In this document: in pieces, positions 17,192 through 25,750 of the stretch
Numbering within the stretch: the first letter of the stretch is position 1
Layout: every line of letters begins with the position of its first letter
NCBI RefSeq assembly: GCF_025558485.1
Contig: NZ_CP102930.1
Span: 1,612,001-1,676,000, forward strand
DNA length: 64,000 nt
Origin: Bdellovibrio bacteriovorus
GTDB taxonomy: Bacteria; Bdellovibrionota; Bdellovibrionia; Bdellovibrionales; Bdellovibrionaceae
Direction: 5' to 3'
Translations under genes and position numbers: made by a program
The notes under the pieces: generated by a model
Told to the model about the DNA's origin: nothing
The model's database searches: none
Seen by the model: the letters and a program-made list of their open reading frames with translations, nothing else

Positions 17192-19885
17192 TTAAAGATT
17201 TAGCTCCACCGGAGTGGAGGAATCCATGGGGTTGTCGATGCCCAGCTCCCCTTCAAGACCTTCCCCCCAGCACCAAAGTTTGCCGTTGGAAAGAATGGCA
17301 CACGTTGTTCCTGAACCTGTGGAAACCGAGTTTGCCGGACCGGGCAGGGAGGCCAGGGTCGGTTCTTCAATGGACGGGTTCGTGGTACCCACACCCAGAC
17401 GGCCATTATTATTAAGGCCCCAGCATTTGACGGTGCCCATGTTGGTGACTGCACAGCTCATTTGTTCACCCACGGCCACTTGCGTATAGGAGGTTCCCGC
17501 ATCAATCACAGAGGGCGTCAGCACATTTCCACTGGCGGCGCCATTACCGATGGCACCGAAGTCGTCACCGCCCCAACATTTCAGTTGTCCGGAGGTTGTA
17601 ACGGCACAGGTGTGCGTGGTTCCGGCAGAAACACTTTGATAGGGCGTTCCCGCATCAATGACGGTTGGAATGTAGTAGTTGGCAACATCGCCTGTTCCCA
17701 GCTTGCCGTAGGTGTTTATGCCCCAGCATTTTAAAGTGCCTGTATTGGTGACGCCACAGGCATGGGTGCCACCGACAGAGACCTGATTGTAGCTTGCTCC
17801 CACATCAATGGTAACAGGTGTGCTTCTGTTCGCAGTGGTGCCATCACCCACCACGCCGGTTGAATTTGAACCCCAGCATTTCAGGGCTCCGGAAGAGGTG
17901 ATGGCGCAGGCCGAAGCCGCTGACACGGAAAGGGAAGAATAATAATCAGCTCCGCTGATCGGTGCAGGCAGGTCATGAAGGTTTGTGGTGCCGTCACCAA
18001 GTTGGCCGTTGTTGTTAAGACCCCAGCATTTGACTTCGCCAGCCATGGAAAGACCGCAGGAGAAATCATAACCCATTTTTACGTAGCTCCAGTCAACTCC
18101 ACTTGGGGCGACATACTTTGGAATATTTTGCTGAGTGCCCACGGGATAGCCCAGGCGCCCGCCATTGGGATTACCCCAGCAGTAGGTGCCCATCGGGGAC
18201 TTAGCGCACACACCATTGTATTGAGAGACAGCGACGCTTTCTGTTCCCGAACTAAACGGACCACGGATATTGATCAGATAGGAACCGGCTTGTAAGCCCG
18301 TTGCCACCGCCTGCAAGGACAGCAGCTTTGGCATGCGTGCTTTGATATAAAATGGTGTGGAATAGGCTCCAGTTGGAATGCTGACACTGTTGGTGGCCGT
18401 GGTCATACAGCCGTTGTCGGTGTAATAATCTGCGCCCGGTGATGGCAGTTCAATATCCACGCGGTCTGCCGCAAGGACGGCTGTGTGTTGTTCATTCACC
18501 AGAATAGTTTGATAAGGGGAGTTATAGCAGAAGTCACGCGACGGACCATCACGATGACCGCGCACTTCAATTCCCCATGGAATATTCTGACCGCCTCCGC
18601 GACGCAGGGCTTGAGTCAAAGTCGTAAAGCCTGAACCGGAAAGTGTGATGGTGTTTTCCCCCGCTGTGCCGGAGGTCTTAATCCAGACTGCCGTGGAGGC
18701 AGAGTAAGAGGGAATCGTGGCTTTTATGGCCGGAGTTCCTGAACAGCCAGCCGTCGTATAAATGGAAAGTCCGGGGCCAGTGCTGAAATCAACTGTTCCC
18801 GGAGACATGGCGTTGTCGGGGTTACCACCAGCATCCATAGAGCGACGGGTGATTTTATAAGGATAGCAGAGGTCCGGCAAAACAGAGGAGGCTCCTTCCA
18901 GCTCAACACCTTTTTGTCCCAAGCCGACGATATTGTAAGTCTTGGCTTGAGGTTGCAACAATACAGAGGAAGAAATGTCTGCGATAGTCAGACTCAGGCT
19001 TCCCTGCACGTCAGGGACACGGAAGACCACATCCTTGAAATTTTCCCCCGCTGGAATTGTCGCAGTCGAGAAAGACCCCAGCGACTGAGAGCATTCTTCA
19101 TAGCTTTGATAAATGTTTGTTTGCACGCCGTTCAGGAAGATAGAAAAGGTCGTGTCTGTAGGAAGAACCCCGTGTCTATTTTGATCATCGGAAAGATAAA
19201 CACCGACACTGGAGCAGGCTCCTAGGATATATGTATTGGCTGGAAACCAGTCTTTGCTGCTGGCGATGCGGGTGGGGGAACTGCCGCCGGGGCCAGAGTG
19301 GTCGTCCGGAAAATCGGGACCGTCGCAGCTATCAAACCATTTTTCAGGGTCGTAGGTGATCGGCACATCCACAACCACAGTTTCGCCTGCACGAAGTTTT
19401 AAGCCTGACTTACCACCCAGCATATACGGACGTGAAAGAGCGTCGCCGAAACCTGCGGATTTAAAGTCTTTGCATTGCCCTTCAGGAGCATGGAAGCCAA
19501 TGACAGAAAATTCCCGGCTTTCACCGGAAGGAACTTCCATGGTGAGTTCTCCGCCAGCAGGAACGCCTCCTGTCCAGGGGCCCACTTTTTTGGGAGTCAT
19601 TGAGTTGTCGTCACGCGTGCAGGTATTTTTACGAAGTGATTCCTCGGGACCTGTGACCGTCACCAGATAGCAGTTGATCGGGGCTGAACCCGTAAAACCC
19701 GTTGGGATCGGGCGACCGTCATTTGTCGTGCCTCCGGTTGTTGCAAATGTTTCAGTTTTGGCAGCCAATGACTGGGCGGAAGGGAACTGAATGCGCACTT
19801 TGGAGGAGTCCTGCAAAGACAAACGATCGCAACCCGTAAGGCCGACAAAAAGACCCGACAACAGAAGAACGGAATAATTTTTCAT
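17192..19885 (-). CDS. RCC1-repeat (seven-blade propeller) lipoprotein
   Basis: An 897-residue lipoprotein (lipobox 'LTGC', Cys 19). Residues 20-550 contain Ig-like segments, two of which share a short pattern ending in a Cys after a Tyr: 'SIYTTAGCSG' and 'DYYTDNGCMTT'. Residues from about 557 hold seven RCC1-type repeats, each with a 'CWG' core: for example 'VKCWGLNNNGQLGDG' and 'LKCWGSNSTGVVGDG'. Seven blades make one closed propeller. Most blades carry two Cys about ten residues apart, possibly disulphide-bonded. RCC1 propellers bind proteins; the ligand is unknown. The N-terminus ('GCDRLSLQDSSK') matches the lipoprotein at 25751-28570. It is divergent from the FecR gene. Confidence 0.85.
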   Translation of the reverse strand: MKNYSVLLLSGLFVGLTGCDRLSLQDSSKVRIQFPSAQSLAAKTETFATTGGTTNDGRPIPTGFTGSAPINCYLVTVTGPEESLRKNTCTRDDNSMTPKKVGPWTGGVPAGGELTMEVPSGESREFSVIGFHAPEGQCKDFKSAGFGDALSRPYMLGGKSGLKLRAGETVVVDVPITYDPEKWFDSCDGPDFPDDHSGPGGSSPTRIASSKDWFPANTYILGACSSVGVYLSDDQNRHGVLPTDTTFSIFLNGVQTNIYQSYEECSQSLGSFSTATIPAGENFKDVVFRVPDVQGSLSLTIADISSSVLLQPQAKTYNIVGLGQKGVELEGASSVLPDLCYPYKITRRSMDAGGNPDNAMSPGTVDFSTGPGLSIYTTAGCSGTPAIKATIPSYSASTAVWIKTSGTAGENTITLSGSGFTTLTQALRRGGGQNIPWGIEVRGHRDGPSRDFCYNSPYQTILVNEQHTAVLAADRVDIELPSPGADYYTDNGCMTTATNSVSIPTGAYSTPFYIKARMPKLLSLQAVATGLQAGSYLINIRGPFSSGTESVAVSQYNGVCAKSPMGTYCWGNPNGGRLGYPVGTQQNIPKYVAPSGVDWSYVKMGYDFSCGLSMAGEVKCWGLNNNGQLGDGTTNLHDLPAPISGADYYSSLSVSAASACAITSSGALKCWGSNSTGVVGDGTTANRSTPVTIDVGASYNQVSVGGTHACGVTNTGTLKCWGINTYGKLGTGDVANYYIPTVIDAGTPYQSVSAGTTHTCAVTTSGQLKCWGGDDFGAIGNGAASGNVLTPSVIDAGTSYTQVAVGEQMSCAVTNMGTVKCWGLNNNGRLGVGTTNPSIEEPTLASLPGPANSVSTGSGTTCAILSNGKLWCWGEGLEGELGIDNPMDSSTPVELNL

Positions 19886-20000
19886 GTTTTACTTGTCGGC
19901 TTTTTGATAGGCCTTCTAAATAGATGGGTGGATCTTGAAGAGTCCTTGAAGAAAATCCTGTACCGAAATAGAGCTGAAAGATTTCACGTTCGCCATAATC

Positions 20001-20045
20001 GGACTTTTGTCTTAATAAAAGTCCAGTCGAGGCCCTGAGACCTCG
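20001..20045. other. Two tandem hairpins in the divergent intergenic region
   Basis: Two short inverted repeats sit side by side in the 250-bp gap between the RCC1 lipoprotein gene and the fecR-domain gene. The first has 8-bp arms (20001-20008 with 20017-20024), the second 5-bp arms (20028-20032 with 20041-20045). They could be part of either leader RNA or an operator. No known riboswitch pattern is visible. Confidence 0.35.
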
Positions 20046-20135
20046 GTCCAAAAGCGAGACAACTGACAAAGTATTTTTTTAATCCAAGAATTTCTCATCT
20101 AAAATGAAATCATATTTAACAGTACAGGGATGGGT

Positions 20136-21074
20136 ATGAACGTTAAGACAGCGTCTTTAAATACGGTTGTGGGTTTATTTGTTTTGGGGCTTGTTGTGCA
20201 GGTCTCTGCCGCAGAAAAAATGTACGGTGTCTTTATGGTTGTCAAAGGCGGGGTGCAAATCCAGTCTCCGGGCAAAGCGGAAGCCGCAGCCAAAGTCGGC
20301 GCCAAGGTTTATGAAGGTGACAAAGTGATCACCGCAGCGGATTCCCGTGCAAAGATCGTCATGTCTGATCGCAACGTCTTGAATTTGAATCCCGACACGA
20401 CAATTGAAATTGCCACTTATCAGAATGACCCGGCAACGGGAAAGAAGAATGTTGAAATCAAGCTGGGTGCCGGTAAGTTGCGCGCCAATGTAGAGCAAAA
20501 CTACGATGGTGAAAAGAATAAATTCCAGGTGAAAACCCCGACAGCTGTCGCCGGTGTGCGCGGAACACAATTCCAAACAGGCTTTGATCCGAAAACCAGC
20601 CTGACTTCGATTGTGACCTTTAAAGGCTCCGTGGCCGTGATGGCCGTGAATCCTCAAGGCCGTCCGATGGGTCAACCTGTGATCGTTAAAAAAGGTCAGA
20701 TGACCACAACGGCTCCGAATGCCAGCGCACCGGAAGCCCCGAAAGCTCTTCCTAAAGAGGAAATGAAACAAATTGAAAACGACTCTTTGGCAGCGAATCT
20801 GGCTCCAGTAGCTCCACTTGCAGAAACGGGGGCCAGTCGTGAAATCGCTTCTGAGTCTCCGCCTGCGGTCAGTCCTGAAAAAGCGCCAAGCACTTCTATG
20901 ATCGACAGCAAGGACATGGATATGGGAATGGCGAAGGACATCAAGCCGGTTGGAAACACGGTGATGGCTCCTCCAAGCACGACGGTTCGTGCTCCGAATA
21001 CGGATACGGCTGTAAAGGACGTTCTGCGTTCGGGTGGAAAGACCAAGGTTATTATTCGTCCGACTCCTCAATAA
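20136..21074 (+). CDS. Exported FecR-domain protein
   Basis: A 312-residue protein with a signal peptide ending in 'VVQVSAA' and a FecR domain at about 30-195: 'VYEGDKVITAADSRAKIVMS', 'LNLNPDTTIEIA' and 'VKTPTAVAGVRGTQF'. The last 110 residues are Pro/Ala-rich and probably disordered. Unlike the anti-sigma FecR of iron uptake it has no cytoplasmic helix and there is no sigma factor gene nearby, so it is a free periplasmic FecR-type domain. ATG 20136 is preferred over 20130, because the purine run 'AGGGATGGGT' then has usable spacing. It is followed 24 bp later by the barrel gene, in one operon. Confidence 0.85.
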   Translation: MNVKTASLNTVVGLFVLGLVVQVSAAEKMYGVFMVVKGGVQIQSPGKAEAAAKVGAKVYEGDKVITAADSRAKIVMSDRNVLNLNPDTTIEIATYQNDPATGKKNVEIKLGAGKLRANVEQNYDGEKNKFQVKTPTAVAGVRGTQFQTGFDPKTSLTSIVTFKGSVAVMAVNPQGRPMGQPVIVKKGQMTTTAPNASAPEAPKALPKEEMKQIENDSLAANLAPVAPLAETGASREIASESPPAVSPEKAPSTSMIDSKDMDMGMAKDIKPVGNTVMAPPSTTVRAPNTDTAVKDVLRSGGKTKVIIRPTPQ

Positions 21075-21098
21075 TCAAATTAAGAAGAAGACACATCT

Positions 21099-23087
21099 AT
21101 GAAATTGGCAGCTTTGGGTATTGCGGGTGTTTTTATTGCTCATTCAGCTTATGCGCTGGATGCAAAGATTTCTCAGACACAGTCATTGGAGCTGGAGCTT
21201 CAGGATAATTCTGTTCAAGGGGAATCACGTCCCTTGCGTGTGCGGGACAGTGAATCCGGCAAAGTCGCACAAGTGATGTTACACCGCAGGGGAGGCCCCG
21301 GCAGTCCCTGGAGCGGGTTCTTTATTATTCAATTCTTTATTGGTGACAATCGGCCGCGCATTCTGGAGTTCTCTGATCCGGGACAGGCTCCGTTTTATGC
21401 CTATGCCATTCCCGGTCAGACAGTGCAGCGAATTGTTTTGTTTAAGTCGGCAGATGATCTGGCGAAGTTTGTGGCGGTTCAGGAAAAAAAACAAAAGGCC
21501 AAACCAGTGGTTGCTGCTCCGGCCGCGAAAGTTCTTTCCCCGCAGGCTGTGCGTCGTTTGGAACGACAGGAGCGTGAAGAAAAGCGTCAGCAGGAAAAAA
21601 CTCAGCTGGCTTTGGAGACAGAGCAGGCCGCCCAAAGAGCCCAGTTGCTGGAACAGCAGGCGGCGTTGTCTTTGGCAGAGAAAAATCGCAAGAAGTCAGC
21701 CGCGACGAATCTGGTTAAGGAAGCTGACAAGCTTTACTCCAAACAGGATTATGCCGGAGCCGAGCGCAAGTACGCCACGGCCGTGGATATGGACCCTGAA
21801 GAGGATTCTTACTATTACCGCTATGGTGTGACCCTGTACAAGGTGGAAAACTATAACAAGTCTTTGGCAACACTTTCCATGGCGGATGTGCCTGCGGATC
21901 TGTCATTGGAAAAAGACTACTATATTGCCCTTAATCACTTAAAGTTGCGCGACTATGACAAGGCTCGCAAAGAGTTCGTCGAAATCCGCGCGGAAAACGA
22001 TGCGACTTTAAGTCCGATGGCCTCATTTTTTGCCGGAAATATCGAAATGCAGCAGCAGAAATTCCCTGAAGCTCGGTCCAGCATGGAATATGTTTTGGAT
22101 AATTCCAAGGACCCGCAGTTGGATCGTTCGGCAGAGGACCTGCTAAATCAGATCGACAAAATGCAGGCCTTCTACGAAAGCAAAAAAGAAAAGTATCGTT
22201 TCACCGGCTTTATCGGTGCAGTTTATGATGGCAACGTTTTGAACGTCGCAGAAAATAATGTCACCACCGACGTCAAAGCCTACCGTTTGAACTACGGGGC
22301 CAGTGCACTGGCCATTTGGAACAGAACACCGACTTCGGATTTTGGAACCCAGATTGGTGTTTCGGACTATTACAGCATGAACACCAGCTTTCAAGGGGAT
22401 GCGGTTTTACAAACAGCTGACCCATTGCAATTGGATTTAAGTCTTCCGTTCCATAAAGAATTTGAATTTTCAAAACGTTCCCTGAACTGGGAACTGGTGC
22501 CCACTTATCGCAGCATCTATATGAGCCCGACGGGCGGAACCCGTTCGGAAGTGATCCGGTCTTTGGGAGTTAACACGACCTTGGCGGCCCCGGTTCAAAG
22601 TGACATGCTGATGGCAGTGCGTGTGGAAGCTTCCAAGGAAGACACCCTGCTGGATTCCTCTGTCGGGGATGACGATCAAAGTGCGCTTCGTTACGGGTTA
22701 ACCTTGCTGCCCACATGGATTTTGGATCTAAAAGGGGAAAAGTCCTTAACTTTGGATGCAGGCTATCTGATCAATCAGGCGGAAGGCCGTAACTATCGTT
22801 ACAAAAGATCTTCTGTCGGGCTGACTTATGCCTTTGCGGCCTGGTGGAAAAGTAACGCTAGCTTACGCGCTGAATATTCCAGTCAGAACTATGATGAAGC
22901 AGTGACCACACGTATCGATTCAAATCCGATTGTAACGGCGGCCTTTAACAAGGATTTAAAGCGTAATGTGAACTGGCTGATGAGCGTTCAATACAATGTG
23001 GGTGATTCAGACGAAGATTCTTACGACTACAACAAATTTGTTGTGACCAGTCTTTTCACTTTCACCCACAGTATTTTAGGCAAGTAG
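21099..23087 (+). CDS. TPR-containing outer-membrane beta-barrel protein
   Basis: A 662-residue exported protein (signal peptide 'MKLAALGIAGVFIAHSAYA'). Order of parts: a short beta domain (20-130), a charged Gln/Glu-rich coiled coil (about 145-205), TPR repeats (about 205-350, for example 'ADKLYSKQDYAGAERKYATA' and 'RYGVTLYKVENYNKSLATL'), and a C-terminal barrel (about 365-662) with alternating aromatic strands ending in 'SLFTFTHSILGK'. The TPRs probably face the periplasm. It shares an operon with the FecR protein and converges on the cyclase gene with 2 bp between stop codons. Confidence 0.8.
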   Translation: MKLAALGIAGVFIAHSAYALDAKISQTQSLELELQDNSVQGESRPLRVRDSESGKVAQVMLHRRGGPGSPWSGFFIIQFFIGDNRPRILEFSDPGQAPFYAYAIPGQTVQRIVLFKSADDLAKFVAVQEKKQKAKPVVAAPAAKVLSPQAVRRLERQEREEKRQQEKTQLALETEQAAQRAQLLEQQAALSLAEKNRKKSAATNLVKEADKLYSKQDYAGAERKYATAVDMDPEEDSYYYRYGVTLYKVENYNKSLATLSMADVPADLSLEKDYYIALNHLKLRDYDKARKEFVEIRAENDATLSPMASFFAGNIEMQQQKFPEARSSMEYVLDNSKDPQLDRSAEDLLNQIDKMQAFYESKKEKYRFTGFIGAVYDGNVLNVAENNVTTDVKAYRLNYGASALAIWNRTPTSDFGTQIGVSDYYSMNTSFQGDAVLQTADPLQLDLSLPFHKEFEFSKRSLNWELVPTYRSIYMSPTGGTRSEVIRSLGVNTTLAAPVQSDMLMAVRVEASKEDTLLDSSVGDDDQSALRYGLTLLPTWILDLKGEKSLTLDAGYLINQAEGRNYRYKRSSVGLTYAFAAWWKSNASLRAEYSSQNYDEAVTTRIDSNPIVTAAFNKDLKRNVNWLMSVQYNVGDSDEDSYDYNKFVVTSLFTFTHSILGK

Positions 23088-23096
23088 TTCTACTTG
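23081..23096. terminator. Palindrome spanning both stop codons of convergent genes
   Basis: The sequence CAAGTAGTTCTACTTG is a perfect inverted repeat with 7-base arms around TT. It contains the TAG of the barrel gene and the TAG of the cyclase gene. It may act as a weak two-way terminator; the plus side is followed by GTTTTC. Confidence 0.35.
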
Positions 23097-25735
23097 GTTT
23101 TCATCACATAGACTCCATCCCAACCTTCCGGCGGCGGGGAGTCTATGTAATCCTGACATCTTTCAATATACAATTCACAGACCGGCTCCTGTCCCTGGTA
23201 AAGATCCAGTCCGGCCTTAAACAGCTTCTGGGCTTCCGTGAACTTGCGGGCGTGATAAGTTTCATATCCCTGTTGGAACAAGGCCAGCATCTCGGCTTCT
23301 TTTCCTGAACTGGTGCCCTCACAAACCAGTTCAAAGATACGCACCGGCTCCAGCTTTCCTTTGACTCGCACACGGTCAATTTCACGAGCGGTGAATTCCT
23401 CCTGAATGTCATTGTAGGTAAATTCGCTGATCACAATTCTGGTGCCGTATTCTTTATTAATGCCTTCCAAACGTGAAGCCAGGTTGACCGAGTCCCCCAT
23501 GACTGTGTAGTTCTGCACGATATTAGAACCCATGTTTCCCACGCTCATTTCGCCGGTGTTGATGCCAATTCCAATATCAATATATGGAAGACCTTTGTCG
23601 GAAAATTCTTTTTGTAATTCTTTAAGTTTCACCAGACTTTGCAAAGCGCAGCGGCAGGCATGGGCTGCGTGTTGAGAATCTTTTACCGGAGCTCCAAAGA
23701 AGGCCATGATCGCATCGCCCATATACTTGTCCAGGGTGCCCTGATTTTTAAACACGATATCAGTCATCGGGGTCAGATACAGATTCAGCACGCGTGACAG
23801 TTCCTCTGGCGGAAGCTTTTCAGAGATCGTTGTGAACCCCCGAACGTCAGAGAAAAACGCAGTCATGCGCTCACGACGCCCGCCCAGTTTCAGATTAGCG
23901 GCATCTTTTAAAAGCTCGTCCACGACTGCCGGGGAAACGTATTTCGAGAATGTGGATTTCAGTTCCTTCTTCTTTTTTTCCTCTGTGAAGTATTTAAACA
24001 ACTGGATCGCGATAAATCCGGTAAGAGCACTGATATAAATCAGAAACGAATGCAGCAGGATTTGTTTGGACATAAAGAGCCACAGATCCAATGCGGCCAT
24101 CAAGGCAAAGACCAGCATAAATCCGGCAATGGAAGCTAGGGGGCCCATAAGTGCCCAGGCGGTGGCCAGCAGGGTTCCGCCGATTAAAAGAATCCACGGC
24201 ATCAGGGTGGATTCGGCATTCCAGGGCTTAAGGAAGTTTTTATCAAACAGATTGGCCAGCATGGTCAGATGCAGTTCTGGCCCCGGATAGTTGGCCTCCA
24301 GCGGGGTGTTACGAAGATCATACAGTCCCACGGCAGTGGCCCCGACAATAAGACTGCGGTCCTTAAAGAATTCTTTTTTATCGTATTCTTTGGTTTCATA
24401 GACAAGCTGCTTGGATTGTTGATTTAGCACGCTGGTGGTGACCTTGACGGTCGGGCTGTCATTGAAAAGTTCTTTGGCTGATACATAAGGCAGCGACATC
24501 TGACGACCATAGAAGTTAATCAAAAGCTGACCGGATCCATCCACCGGATAGCTGGCGATTTTCACCTCGGGATCTTTGGAGGTGTCGTAGATGTTAAAGG
24601 ACTCCAGGGATTTTTCGCCTTTTTTACCCGTGTTCATTTTTAGCTCGGCCCGGTAGGGGCCGGACAGTAGGAAGCTTTGCAAAGCCATCGAGGGAATAAA
24701 GCTTGTTCCCAGCTTGTGACCAGAACGGAAGAACAGGGGATAGCGGCGCACGTAGCCGTCAGAATCCAGTTGGGCGATAAAGCTAGCGGTGTAGGTCGCG
24801 GGTGTTTGTAATTCCGGAATGTTCGGGGTCCATTCACCATACTGCGGGATGGGATGTGTTTTATAAGAGCTGCGGATGCGTGCCAGCAGGTTGTCAAAGC
24901 TTAGGTTTTTCAGTGCCGCAGAGTCTTTGGTGACTTGTGCATAAAGCAGAGCCACTTGCGCGCGATTTTCGCCTTTCAGGAAGACGTCCTCTTTGGTCAG
25001 CCAGGATTTGCAGTAGTCAAATAACGCCAATGATTGACGGGCTTTTAAATTGTTCTTTTGGAATGTTGAAAGTTCTTCCCGCGAGGACTTTCCCAGACTT
25101 TTCAGAAGGTCTTCTTCTTCGCGCTCTTGAATGCTGTCAAAAAAGGTTTTAAACAGCGGGGCCCAGTTCAGATCATCAATGGCGTGGGTTTCTTCATCGA
25201 TGGAAAAGCTGGGATTGATTTTGACCAGTTGTTCGCCGCCGGTTGCCAGAAAGGCTTCGGCAACACACAGATCCTGATGGGGTTGAAAGTCGATCAGATT
25301 TTCACTGAAAGTCCCCAGCACCACTTTATCGGGGTTGGCTTCGATAACTTTTGCCAATGCGCTATCCGCGGTGGGGTTGGCAGCTTCGGGTTCTGCAAAG
25401 ATCACGTCAAAGGAAACAGATTTAGCTCCGTGTTGTAGGACCTTGCCGGTCATTTCCGCGATCATTTCGCGGCTCCACGGCCAGCGACCGATTTCACGCA
25501 CAGACGCATCGTCGATGGCAATCAATGCCACCGGAGCCTGACTTTGCACGGACGGGCGCATTTTATATTTGAAATCATTCATGCGCAGATCCAGCACTTC
25601 GGTGCTTTCCAGAAGGGGGCTGTAGGGGCGCTGAATGGCCGGTGTGCGCGAGTAATTAAAGTAGTAACTGCTAAACCACGCAAAAAAAGCCGAGATAATA
25701 ATGCCAATCAAGATGCTGATTTTTTCTGTCTTCAT
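23090..25735 (-). CDS. CHASE2-domain class III adenylate cyclase
   Basis: An 881-residue inner-membrane protein. One N-terminal helix leads to a large periplasmic CHASE2 sensor ('VALIAIDDASVREIGRWPWS' at about 70-90, ending near 470). Three membrane helices follow (about 490-570), then a class III cyclase domain (about 610-800). The metal-binding Asp residues are in 'FFSDVRGFT' and 'KYMGDAIMAFFGAP'. The Lys before MGD and the Asp in 'YTVMGDSVNLASRLE' fit ATP rather than GTP. Its product would be cAMP, in response to a periplasmic signal. The C-terminal tail is TPR-like ('FQQGYETYHARKFTEAQKLF'). The gene starts 15 bp after the stop of the lipoprotein gene, so the two form an operon. Confidence 0.92.
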   Translation of the reverse strand: MKTEKISILIGIIISAFFAWFSSYYFNYSRTPAIQRPYSPLLESTEVLDLRMNDFKYKMRPSVQSQAPVALIAIDDASVREIGRWPWSREMIAEMTGKVLQHGAKSVSFDVIFAEPEAANPTADSALAKVIEANPDKVVLGTFSENLIDFQPHQDLCVAEAFLATGGEQLVKINPSFSIDEETHAIDDLNWAPLFKTFFDSIQEREEEDLLKSLGKSSREELSTFQKNNLKARQSLALFDYCKSWLTKEDVFLKGENRAQVALLYAQVTKDSAALKNLSFDNLLARIRSSYKTHPIPQYGEWTPNIPELQTPATYTASFIAQLDSDGYVRRYPLFFRSGHKLGTSFIPSMALQSFLLSGPYRAELKMNTGKKGEKSLESFNIYDTSKDPEVKIASYPVDGSGQLLINFYGRQMSLPYVSAKELFNDSPTVKVTTSVLNQQSKQLVYETKEYDKKEFFKDRSLIVGATAVGLYDLRNTPLEANYPGPELHLTMLANLFDKNFLKPWNAESTLMPWILLIGGTLLATAWALMGPLASIAGFMLVFALMAALDLWLFMSKQILLHSFLIYISALTGFIAIQLFKYFTEEKKKKELKSTFSKYVSPAVVDELLKDAANLKLGGRRERMTAFFSDVRGFTTISEKLPPEELSRVLNLYLTPMTDIVFKNQGTLDKYMGDAIMAFFGAPVKDSQHAAHACRCALQSLVKLKELQKEFSDKGLPYIDIGIGINTGEMSVGNMGSNIVQNYTVMGDSVNLASRLEGINKEYGTRIVISEFTYNDIQEEFTAREIDRVRVKGKLEPVRIFELVCEGTSSGKEAEMLALFQQGYETYHARKFTEAQKLFKAGLDLYQGQEPVCELYIERCQDYIDSPPPEGWDGVYVMKTK

Positions 25736-25750
25736 GGTGCTTTCTTGTTG

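Noticed and set aside
20001..20045. Cyclic-di-GMP or other riboswitch upstream of the FecR gene
   Set aside because: The hairpins are short and none of the conserved core bases of the riboswitch classes I know are present.
20175..21071. Long minus-strand open frame opposite the FecR gene
   Set aside because: His/Arg-rich composition typical of an antisense shadow, no ribosome binding site, and the FecR domain on the plus strand is clear.
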